NCBI GenBank assembly: GCA_030618925.1
Contig: JAUXCK010000042.1
Location: 1-12,068 of the forward strand
Source of the DNA: Desulfobacteraceae bacterium
GTDB taxonomy: Bacteria > Desulfobacterota > Desulfobacteria > Desulfobacterales > SURF-7
Length of the DNA: 12,068 nt
Reading direction: 5' to 3'
Shown here: in pieces, positions 6,600-12,068 of the stretch
Layout of the letters: each line of letters opens with the position of its first letter
Position numbering within the stretch: the first letter of the stretch is position 1
Program-made: the position numbers and the translations under genes
Notes under the pieces: model-generated
What the model saw: the letters and a program-made list of their open reading frames with translations, nothing else
What the model was told of the DNA's origin: nothing
The model's database searches: none

Positions 6600-7799
6600 A
6601 TGCTGACTGAAAAACAACTTGATCGATATGCAGATGTTCTTTTATGGGGTCTTAAAACAGCCAGGTCCGGAAAAGCGAAAAAAAACGACATTATCATTGT
6701 TCGATATCATCTTCCCGCCATAAGGCTTGCTGAAATTCTGCATGCCAAATTGTTAAAGATGGGAAGGCATCCAATACCGCGCGCCATGGAAACCCCTATC
6801 ATGGAAAAGCAATTTTTTAAAATCTCCAATCAAAAACAGCTGGTTTTTCAAGCTCCCGGGGAAAAGAAGCTGATTAAAAACCTGAATGGCAGTATTTTTT
6901 TGCACGCCCCGGAGTCGATCACCCACCTGAGTGACATTGATTCCGCAATCATTGGAAGGGCGGCAATTGCCCGAAAACCGTTGAGAGATATTCTTACCAG
7001 AAGAGAAGAACAAGGGAAATTTGGCTGGACCTTATGCATGGTTCCGACCAAAGAACTTGCCCGGCATGCAAAACTCTCCATGAAGGCGTATACAAACCAG
7101 ATTGTAAAAGCCTGCTTCCTGAACCAGACTGACCCGGTGAGTCATTGGCAGAAATTGTATAGACGGGCAAACGCCATCAAAAAATGGCTCAACAGCATGA
7201 ATGTAAAAGCATATCACATTGAATCCAACACGATTGACCTTGAAATTACACCCGGCGAAAAAAGAAAATGGATCGGGTTATCCGGCCATAATATTCCGAG
7301 TTTTGAACTCTTTATGTCACCGGATTGGCGAGGCACCAATGGCGTCTATTACGCAGACCAGCCCTCCTACCGAAGCGGGAACTATGTCAAGGGTGTTCGC
7401 CTGGAATTTCAAAAAGGAGCGGTTGTCAAAATAACCGCTGAAAAAGGTAAGGTGTTTACCCAAAAACAGCTTTCCATGGATAAGGGCGCCAACAAACTGG
7501 GTGAGTTCTCTTTGACGGACAAGCGATTTTCGAAAATCAACAAATTTATGGCCAATACCCTTTTTGATGAGAATTACGGCGGCAAATTCGGGAATTGTCA
7601 TGTGGCCCTTGGTGCCTCTTACTCAGATACCTATGATGGAGATCTGTCACGGCTGACAAAGGAACGAAAGAAAAACCTCGGCTTTAATGACTCCGCCCTT
7701 CACTGGGATATCGTCAACACAGAAAAGAAACGGGTTACGGCCCGGCTGGCCACCGGCAAAAAGGTTTTAATTTATGAAAACGGTCAGTTTGCTTATTAA
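6600..7799 (+). CDS. M29-family metallo-aminopeptidase (AmpS/PepS-like)
   Basis: A 399-residue cytoplasmic protein, close to the usual M29 length of about 400. The family is recognised from the C-terminal half: NIPSFELFMSPD (231-242), GEFSL (301-305), NTLFDENYGGKFGNCHVALGASY (split motif, 319-341) and NDSALHWDI (363-371). The expected metal ligands are all present by alignment with AmpS: E236, E302, H334, Y341, H368 and D370. By family knowledge it removes N-terminal amino acids from peptides using two metal ions and works as a dimer. The N-terminal domain ends with a typical M29 segment giving sugar-isomerase-like P-x-A-x-R features (YHLPAIRLAE). GAAAGGA precedes the ATG at good spacing. It is the second gene of a two-gene unit. 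It ends 3 bp from the biotin carboxylase stop on the other strand. Confidence 0.9.
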   Translation: MLTEKQLDRYADVLLWGLKTARSGKAKKNDIIIVRYHLPAIRLAEILHAKLLKMGRHPIPRAMETPIMEKQFFKISNQKQLVFQAPGEKKLIKNLNGSIFLHAPESITHLSDIDSAIIGRAAIARKPLRDILTRREEQGKFGWTLCMVPTKELARHAKLSMKAYTNQIVKACFLNQTDPVSHWQKLYRRANAIKKWLNSMNVKAYHIESNTIDLEITPGEKRKWIGLSGHNIPSFELFMSPDWRGTNGVYYADQPSYRSGNYVKGVRLEFQKGAVVKITAEKGKVFTQKQLSMDKGANKLGEFSLTDKRFSKINKFMANTLFDENYGGKFGNCHVALGASYSDTYDGDLSRLTKERKKNLGFNDSALHWDIVNTEKKRVTARLATGKKVLIYENGQFAY

Positions 7800-7802
7800 A
7801 AT

Positions 7803-9188
7803 TTATTCATCCTCATCGTCGTCGTCATAATCGTCGTCATCATCCTCTTCAGGTAAAAATTTTTCTATAAATCCTGTATCAAATTGACCCTCTCTGAAGA
7901 AAGGATCGTCCATCACTTTCAGATAGAGGGGGATGGTGGTTTTAAGCGGCTCAATTTTGAATTCTTCAAGCGCCCTTTTCATCACCTGAATCGTCCCCTC
8001 TCTTGTAAGATTGTATGAAATGAGTTTTGCGATTAATGAATCATAGTATATGGGCAACTCATATCCCTGATACAGATGGGTATCCAGCCGAACCCCGAAT
8101 CCTGCCGGGGGATGGTAGTCTTTGACCGTGCCAGGAGACGGCAGGAAATTCCTGTCAGGATCCTCGGCGTTGATCCTGCACTCCATGGCCCACCCCCTTA
8201 GATTGATGTCATCAAAAGTGTACCCGAGCTTCTCTCCGGATGAAAGCCTGATCTGTTCTTTAACAAGATCTATGCCGGTTGTAAGCTCTGTCACCGGATG
8301 CTCCACCTGAATTCTGGAATTGACCTCCATGAAATAGAATTTTCCACTCTTATCCAGAAGGAATTCTACGGTCCCGGCATTAAAGTAGTCGACAGCCCGG
8401 GCGGCCTTGACTGCAGCGGCGCCCATCTCCTTTCTGAGTTCCGGGGTCAGTGCGGGTGATGGAGACTCTTCAATAAGTTTCTGGTAACGACGCTGTATGG
8501 TACATTCACGCTCCCCGAGATGCGTCGTATTTCCAAACTTGTCAGCCAGCACCTGAAATTCAATATGCCGTGGTTCAGTGATAAATCTTTCTATGTATAC
8601 TTCGTCATTGCCAAAAGCGGTCCTGCCTTCGATTTTTGCCATTGGGAAATCTTCAATAAGTGTCTCTTCATCCCGGCATACCTTGATTCCCCTCCCGCCG
8701 CCGCCGCCCGAGGCTTTGACCATGACAGGGTAACCGATATCCTTGCAAAATTCTTTTGCTTCCTCAATTGTATCGATACTGCCGGGGCTGGCGGGTATAA
8801 CCGGTACGCCGGCCTCGGCCATGATTCTTTTGGCTGCAATTTTATCGCCTGCCAGGCTTAAATTTGCCGGTGTCGGCCCGATGAAAACGATTCCGTTCTT
8901 TTCACATTCAATGGCGAATTCCTGCTTTTCCGCCAAATAGCCATATCCCGGATGTACGGCGTCAGCACCTGTTTCTTTTGCCGCTTTCATGATATTTTCA
9001 ATATTTAAATAACTTTTAGTACTGATCGCCGGACCGATGCAAACCTGTTCATCAGCCAGTTTAAGGTGCATAGAGCCGGCATCTGCTTCAGAATAAACAG
9101 CCACACTCTTTATCCCCAGTTCCCTGCAGGCCCTTATCACCCTGAGTGCAATTTCTCCCCTGTTGGCTATCAAAATCTTTAAAAACAT
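7803..9188 (-). CDS. Biotin carboxylase subunit (acetyl-CoA/propionyl-CoA or pyruvate carboxylase type)
   Basis: A 461-residue protein matching AccC over its full length, with E. coli-like numbering of key residues. K116 and K158 bind ATP, the glycine-rich loop is ASGGGGGRGI (159-168), E275 and E288 bind metal, the catalytic segment is EVNSRIQVEH (288-297, R292), and R338 is present. It carboxylates biotin using ATP and bicarbonate. The ATG at 9188 is preferred: AAGGAG ends 9 bases upstream, whereas the TTG at 9194 would leave only 3. The start lies 6 bp after the biotinyl protein stop. The C-terminus carries an unusual run of 14 acidic residues broken by one Tyr (447-461), absent from the standard family. 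It may be called accC or pycA elsewhere; the acyl substrate cannot be told because the carboxyltransferase is not nearby. Confidence 0.93.
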   Translation of the reverse strand: MFLKILIANRGEIALRVIRACRELGIKSVAVYSEADAGSMHLKLADEQVCIGPAISTKSYLNIENIMKAAKETGADAVHPGYGYLAEKQEFAIECEKNGIVFIGPTPANLSLAGDKIAAKRIMAEAGVPVIPASPGSIDTIEEAKEFCKDIGYPVMVKASGGGGGRGIKVCRDEETLIEDFPMAKIEGRTAFGNDEVYIERFITEPRHIEFQVLADKFGNTTHLGERECTIQRRYQKLIEESPSPALTPELRKEMGAAAVKAARAVDYFNAGTVEFLLDKSGKFYFMEVNSRIQVEHPVTELTTGIDLVKEQIRLSSGEKLGYTFDDINLRGWAMECRINAEDPDRNFLPSPGTVKDYHPPAGFGVRLDTHLYQGYELPIYYDSLIAKLISYNLTREGTIQVMKRALEEFKIEPLKTTIPLYLKVMDDPFFREGQFDTGFIEKFLPEEDDDDDYDDDDEDE

Positions 9189-9194
9189 GTCCAA

Positions 9195-9455
9195 TTACTC
9201 CTTTTCAATAATAAACATGACCTCATCATCTTTTACCGGAATTTCATTTTCAATGAAAATTTCTACGACTTTCCCATTCACCGGGGATTTAATCTTCTGG
9301 AACACCTTCATTGTTTCCAGCAACGCGAGAATCTGTTTTTTCTTTACAATGGTCCCTACTTCCACATAAAAAGGTTCTTCCGGTGCCGGTTTTCTGTAAA
9401 ACACACCGGACATCTTTGCCTTTACTTCAACCAGCTTTTTTTTTGCTTCTGTCAT
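9195..9455 (-). CDS. Biotinyl-domain carrier protein (BCCP-like)
   Basis: An 86-residue protein that is essentially one biotinyl/lipoyl-attachment domain. The attachment lysine is K50 in the loop ETMKV. The site deviates from the common (A/E)AMKM form (Thr for Ala, Val for Met) but keeps Met-Lys. The preceding GVFYRKPAPEEPFYVEVG and the following I-K-S-P-V-N-G-K-V-V-E-I-F are AccB-like. It lacks the long Ala/Pro-rich N-terminal linker of E. coli AccB. It should carry biotin between the adjacent biotin carboxylase and a carboxyltransferase encoded elsewhere. The ATG overlaps the tetR stop by 4 bp (ATGA), and the strong AGGAGG ribosome binding site lies inside the last tetR codons, so translation is probably coupled. 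Confidence 0.9.
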   Translation of the reverse strand: MTEAKKKLVEVKAKMSGVFYRKPAPEEPFYVEVGTIVKKKQILALLETMKVFQKIKSPVNGKVVEIFIENEIPVKDDEVMFIIEKE

Positions 9456-10120
9456 TTTTTGTCTCCTCCTGTTTTATTTTTTTTTATCTTGCTCAACTCC
9501 AACGGACAGATACCCGTTTCTTCTATATTTTGGATTCCCATTATTAAAGTATCAATCATGGGATCAATCATTCCTAAAAATTCGTCATCATCAGGCTGCC
9601 CCAGCATCAACCAGTTGGTTGTCACATGCTCAATGGCCCCCAGTCCGGCTGATCTTAGCAGATAGGGATCGATGTCAGACCTGAACTCACCGGAATCCAT
9701 TCCTTCCTTTATCATGTGATCAAAAATTTTTAAAAATTCACGGATCATTTTATGGGCTTGTGTGTCCAGGAATCTTCTATTTTGTTTTAGGATCAGCATG
9801 AGTACTGAAGCAAAATCACGATTATTCCGGTAAAATAATAATTGAAGATACAAAAAGGCACGGATTTTATTGGCGGCCCCCTTGATGAGCCTGAGATGAA
9901 ATTCCGCTGTTTCTCGAAGCTGCTGTACCGGTCCTAATGGGATGGAAAACAACAGTCCTTCCTTGGTGGCGAAGTAATCGTAAATCGTCGCTTCCGAAGT
10001 TCCGGCAGCATTTGCGATTTCCGAAATCGTTGCATCCTGAAATCCTTTTCCTGCAAACACTTTCGCGGCAGCCTCGAGAATCTTTATTTTGCGAGCCTCT
10101 ACTTTTTCCTGCCCGGTCAT
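9452..10120 (-). CDS. TetR-family transcriptional regulator
   Basis: A 222-residue regulator of standard TetR length. Residues 10-58 form the DNA-binding domain: ILEAAAKVFAGKGF (14-27), then the helix-turn-helix with TISEIANAAGTSEATIYDYF (31-50) and K53 at the usual conserved place. The remainder is the variable all-helical ligand and dimer domain; its ligand cannot be read from sequence. It is the first gene of a three-gene minus-strand unit with the biotinyl protein and biotin carboxylase, suggesting control of the carboxylase genes and of itself, perhaps in response to an acyl-CoA (inference). GGAG lies 7 bases upstream of the ATG. The 383 bp upstream contain several palindromes and repeats that could be operators. 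The C-terminal tail is Lys-rich (KIKKNKTGGDKK). Confidence 0.93.
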   Translation of the reverse strand: MTGQEKVEARKIKILEAAAKVFAGKGFQDATISEIANAAGTSEATIYDYFATKEGLLFSIPLGPVQQLRETAEFHLRLIKGAANKIRAFLYLQLLFYRNNRDFASVLMLILKQNRRFLDTQAHKMIREFLKIFDHMIKEGMDSGEFRSDIDPYLLRSAGLGAIEHVTTNWLMLGQPDDDEFLGMIDPMIDTLIMGIQNIEETGICPLELSKIKKNKTGGDKK

Positions 10121-10215
10121 TATCCGTCTCCGGTATTCTTATACCTGAAAATTACATGACCACCCCGAAAACGGGATGATAACGCGCACAACCTGTATCT
10201 TCTGCATCTATACCT

Positions 10216-10251
10216 GTTTAAAACCCAGGTCATCTAAAGATGATTTTAAAC
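10216..10251. promoter_or_regulatory. Nested palindrome, candidate TetR operator
   Basis: An outer inverted repeat GTTTAAA (10216-10222) / TTTAAAC (10245-10251) encloses a perfect 14-bp dyad TCATCTAAAGATGA (10230-10243). It lies about 100 bp upstream of the tetR start. TetR proteins typically bind palindromes of this size, but nothing links this particular site to the regulator. Confidence 0.4.
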
Positions 10252-10311
10252 AACCTTCCAAATAAGTTATCCAGTCAGACTCTATTATTCTTTTTTTTAT
10301 AATTTTAATAT

Positions 10312-10340
10312 GTTATATTAAATTCAACTATAATTTACAA
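10312..10340 (-). promoter_or_regulatory. Possible promoter of the tetR operon
   Basis: On the minus strand, TTGTAA (10340-10335), a 17-base spacer, then TATAAC (10317-10312). It would start transcription near 10305 and give a leader of about 185 bases that includes the palindrome at 10216-10251. The region is very AT-rich, so chance matches are likely. Confidence 0.3.
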
Positions 10341-10344
10341 GGTG

Positions 10345-10365
10345 AATCATAGCCTTGCTATGATT
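10345..10365. repeat. Perfect 9-bp inverted repeat
   Basis: AATCATAGC (10345-10353), loop CTT, GCTATGATT (10357-10365). It is followed on the plus strand by TTATC only, so it is a poor terminator. It lies just upstream of the possible -35 box at 10335-10340 on the minus strand, where an operator could sit. Confidence 0.7.
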
Positions 10366-10422
10366 TTATCAAAAAAAAACATCGATGACTTTGTCAATAA
10401 AAAACATTGACGACTTTGTCAA
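10360..10422. repeat. Three direct repeats at exact 25-bp period (iteron-like)
   Basis: Read on the minus strand, copies begin at 10422 (TTGACAAAGTCGTCAATG), 10397 (TTGACAAAGTCATCGATG) and 10372 (TTGATAAAATCAT, degenerate). The first two share nearly the whole 25-bp unit including a T-tract, with 3 differences. The core TGAC-AAA-GTCA is itself a dyad. Two of the three contain a perfect TTGACA -35-like hexamer. Confidence 0.8.
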
Positions 10423-10503
10423 GAAAAAAACAGGGTTCCTCAATATTTTTCAGCGTCCCGTCTTCTCTTTATTTTTATCCAAAAACAGAGAAACGCAAAG
10501 GCA

Positions 10504-11565
10504 CTAACGACATCTCAATTCCTCGAAAACCTCATTATAATAGAGTGCATTTTCTACCGGTGTGTTGACCGGGATATGATTGCCCACAGCCATGATGAAA
10601 CCCGGGCAGCTTTTCCCGATATTTATGCAGCGTTTCACTTCATTGCGAATGTCCTCCCTGCTGCCGCTCAAAAGAATACGGGTATCGGCATTGCCTATAA
10701 ATGCATGTGTTTTACCATATTTTTCCGCAAAGACAGCCATGTCGGCCATGGGTTCCATGACAAGACAGTGAGCACCGCATGCAACAATATCATCCAAAAA
10801 CAGGGTATAGTCCCCATCACTGGTAAAGATTAACCTTTTCCCGGACTCGATGACCGGTGCCCAAAGCCGCTTATAGGCCGGAAAAATATATTTTCTGTAC
10901 CACTCTGGGTGAAAAACAGGGCCACTTGTCCAGGCGATATCATCATGCACCATCATTACAGGAATATCTGTTTCTGCAAAAGCATCAAAAAATTGGCTTA
11001 TCCATTTTTCATACCGCGAGACTACCCGCCCGAACGCATCTCTGTCCATACCACCTGCGTAAAGAAGCATTTCCCATCCAAAAATACTGATCAGTCCGGA
11101 AAATAGTGTTATATAGGTTCCGGACATATTAACAGCATCCTGATAATAAGAACCGCTCATATACGCATAAAAACTTTCAAAGGATTCCCTTAGATCCTTT
11201 TTGTCATATATCCCGAGCTCCTCCATGGGATCATAAGCGAGCACTTCTTCCGGTGAGTCAAAGGGGCAATGGACATTGTCATCCCGATCTACGCCTCCGG
11301 CAGCGTACTCAGCATGTCCCATCTTCGTTACCCGCCCTTTCAAATACTGATCATCCACCATCGTGCTCCAGACCAAACCGTAATCCCATGCCTCCATAAA
11401 TGCCTTCGCTGATCGCATTTTTGTTTCAAACGAGCTCTTATAATCAACATTTATTCCGGTAACAGCTTTAACCAAAGGCCAATGTTCTGTTGCCGAGTAT
11501 TCCGTACGCGGAATCACTCCCGGCATCTCCATGTTCAGGGCTGCCCAGGCATCCTGATATCCCAT
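10504..11565 (-). CDS. Uroporphyrinogen decarboxylase (URO-D/MtaA) superfamily protein
   Basis: A 353-residue protein with the URO-D-type barrel pattern: NMEMPGVIPRTEYSATEHWP near the N-terminus (11-30), MMVHDDIAWTSGP (204-216) in the middle, FTSDGDYTLFLDDIVACGAHCLVMEP (split at 247-272), FIGNADTRILLSG (289-301) and FIMAVGNHIPVNTPVEN (323-339). In anaerobes most such proteins are not haem enzymes but corrinoid-linked methyltransferases or relatives. The zinc motif H-x-C of MtaA is not seen; the equivalent place reads T-S-D-G-D. Its reaction is therefore open. The frame extends upstream to 11697, but ATG at 11565 is chosen because AGGGG lies 7 bases before it, family similarity starts there, and a likely promoter falls inside the extension. 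It stands alone on its strand between regulatory gaps. Confidence 0.85.
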   Translation of the reverse strand: MGYQDAWAALNMEMPGVIPRTEYSATEHWPLVKAVTGINVDYKSSFETKMRSAKAFMEAWDYGLVWSTMVDDQYLKGRVTKMGHAEYAAGGVDRDDNVHCPFDSPEEVLAYDPMEELGIYDKKDLRESFESFYAYMSGSYYQDAVNMSGTYITLFSGLISIFGWEMLLYAGGMDRDAFGRVVSRYEKWISQFFDAFAETDIPVMMVHDDIAWTSGPVFHPEWYRKYIFPAYKRLWAPVIESGKRLIFTSDGDYTLFLDDIVACGAHCLVMEPMADMAVFAEKYGKTHAFIGNADTRILLSGSREDIRNEVKRCINIGKSCPGFIMAVGNHIPVNTPVENALYYNEVFEELRCR

Positions 11566-11623
11566 TTCATTACCCCTTTTATTTCCAGGTTCCCATCTGT
11601 CTCCTGCTGTAAATTCAAACCAT

Positions 11624-11652
11624 ACCATATATAAAATACTTAAAAATGACAA
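11624..11652 (-). promoter_or_regulatory. Possible promoter of the URO-D-like gene
   Basis: On the minus strand, TTGTCA (11652-11647), a 17-base spacer and TATGGT (11629-11624). The predicted start near 11617 gives a leader of about 50 bases before the ATG at 11565, which agrees with the shorter start choice. Confidence 0.4.
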
Positions 11653-11828
11653 ACCATTCCGCCTGTCCCTTCTCCGCATTCTAAATGTACCTTTCAAATA
11701 TATATCTACAGCCGATTCTTGATGTCCGTTCAGGGAAGAAATGCCACATCCGGCCTATGGGGGGATGAACCGGGTGTTTATGCTTTGATATACTTCATGT
11801 CCAGAAGGGACTCGAGGATGGGCACCTC

Positions 11829-11857
11829 CCTCCCTTTCTCCAGGGAAGAAAGGGAGG
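11829..11857. repeat. Inverted repeat with 11-bp arms
   Basis: CCTCCCTTTCT (11829-11839), a 7-base loop, AGAAAGGGAGG (11847-11857). It starts 28 bp past the stop of the small minus-strand gene, so it may form the 3' end of that transcript. There is no T-tract on either strand, so it is not a standard intrinsic terminator. Confidence 0.75.
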
Positions 11858-11884
11858 AGAAGCGTGGATGCTGTCCGGTAGCGC

Positions 11885-12061
11885 TTAGGCTTTGATATAG
11901 ATTCCTTTTGTCTTGGTCTTGATCTTGCCCTGTTTTTTCAACTTGAAAATAATATTCTGAACTTTCTTTTTATTAAATCCGGTCTTTTTTTCAAGTGTGG
12001 CGGTATTGAGACCTGTTTTTGATCTTTGGATAAAGCCAAAAGTCTTATCAATAGATGTCAT
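11885..12061 (-). CDS. Small winged-helix-like protein (58 aa), N-terminus possibly outside window
   Basis: A 58-residue basic protein starting MTSIDKTFGFIQRSKTGLNT and ending KGIYIKA. The layout is a first helix, then TGLNTATLEKKTGF (a short helix and turn), KKKVQNIIFKLKKQG (a long recognition-like helix) and IKTKTKGIYIKA (a beta wing). That pattern is typical of small winged helix-turn-helix DNA-binding proteins. It is unusually rich in lysine. I recall similar short proteins in sulfate-reducing bacteria, but cannot search. The ATG at 12061 is only 7 bp from the window edge and the frame is open to the edge. No properly spaced ribosome binding site is inside the window (GGAG is only 2 bases away), so a longer N-terminus cannot be excluded. 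Function unknown beyond likely nucleic acid binding. Confidence 0.65.
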   Translation of the reverse strand: MTSIDKTFGFIQRSKTGLNTATLEKKTGFNKKKVQNIIFKLKKQGKIKTKTKGIYIKA

Positions 12062-12068
12062 CGCTCCG

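Larger units (their letters stand above)
10121..10503. other. AT-rich regulatory gap upstream of the tetR operon
   Basis: No gene is visible in these 383 bp. Reading from tetR outward it contains the nested inverted repeat at 10216-10251, a possible promoter at 10312-10340, a 9-bp inverted repeat at 10345-10365 and a three-copy 25-bp repeat at 10360-10422. The right-hand part is also the 3' side of the URO-D-like gene, and runs of A/T there could contribute to its termination on the minus strand. Confidence 0.7.
11566..11884. other. Gap between URO-D-like gene and small winged-helix gene
   Basis: This 319-bp stretch carries the leader and promoter of the URO-D-like gene, a very short minus-strand frame (11579-11596, five codons after a GGAG), and an 11-bp inverted repeat at 11829-11857. 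I see no other gene in it. Confidence 0.6.

Noticed and set aside
10345..10365. 9-bp inverted repeat as an intrinsic terminator
   Set aside because: The stem is AT-rich and there is no proper T-tract after it on either strand, so it is listed only as a repeat.
10380..10430. 25-bp repeats as a mini CRISPR array
   Set aside because: The units are directly adjacent, leaving no spacers, and no cas genes are present.
11566..11697. 44-residue N-terminal extension of the URO-D-like protein with a hydrophobic stretch, considered as a membrane anchor
   Set aside because: A candidate promoter lies within it, family similarity begins at the later Met, and the later ATG has the better ribosome binding site.
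11778..11860. Minus-strand frame ending in M-K-Y-I-K-A that resembles the end of the small winged-helix protein, considered as a duplicated or frameshifted C-terminus
   Set aside because: Only an 11-bp match (GCTTTGATATA at 11782-11792 and 11889-11899) is shared, the rest differs, and the frame has no start codon of useful length.

Overview
The window looks like a chromosomal segment from an anaerobic, sulfate-reducer-like member of the Desulfobacterota, most plausibly near the Desulfobacterales. This is inferred from the gene mix: a LonB-type protease, a stand-alone PocR sensory domain, separately encoded biotin carboxylase and biotinyl proteins, an MtaA/URO-D-fold protein and a B12-dependent radical SAM enzyme. 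Base composition is moderate and looks even throughout. I see no tRNA, rRNA, transposase, integrase or CRISPR array.

Layout. The 3' part of a Lon-family protease gene (1-1107, +) is followed by a 629-bp gap with a strong symmetrical terminator and a short hexamer repeat array. A B12-binding radical SAM enzyme of the RiPP-maturation type (1737-3605, +) converges on a crotonase-family gene (3618-4361, -). An alpha/beta hydrolase of the YheT family (4628-5599, +) converges on, and overlaps by 14 bp, a PocR-domain protein with a TTG start (5586-6086, -). A compact divergent promoter region separates that gene from a two-gene unit: an 84-residue protein of unknown function and an M29 metallo-aminopeptidase (6327-7799, +). 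This unit converges on a three-gene minus-strand operon, TetR regulator > biotinyl carrier protein > biotin carboxylase (10120 down to 7803). Its 383-bp upstream region holds palindromes and a three-copy 25-bp iteron array. A URO-D/MtaA-superfamily gene (10504-11565, -) and a 58-residue winged-helix-like protein (11885-12061, -) close the window.

How the genes may work together. The clearest functional unit is the TetR/BCCP/biotin carboxylase operon, which supplies two of the three parts of an acyl-CoA (or pyruvate) carboxylase. The carboxyltransferase is not in the window. The crotonase and URO-D-like proteins fit an acyl-CoA and corrinoid/methyl metabolism setting, but no shared pathway can be shown. 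The other genes look like independent one- or two-gene transcription units arranged head-to-head and tail-to-tail. The three tail-to-tail pairs lie within 12 bp of each other or overlap, with no visible terminator.

The items most worth following are the radical SAM enzyme with an expanded CX13CX2C cluster motif and no visible precursor peptide, the 25-bp iterons upstream of the tetR operon, the crotonase lacking both catalytic glutamates, and the all-acidic tail of the biotin carboxylase. I did not find a clearly undescribed multi-gene system.
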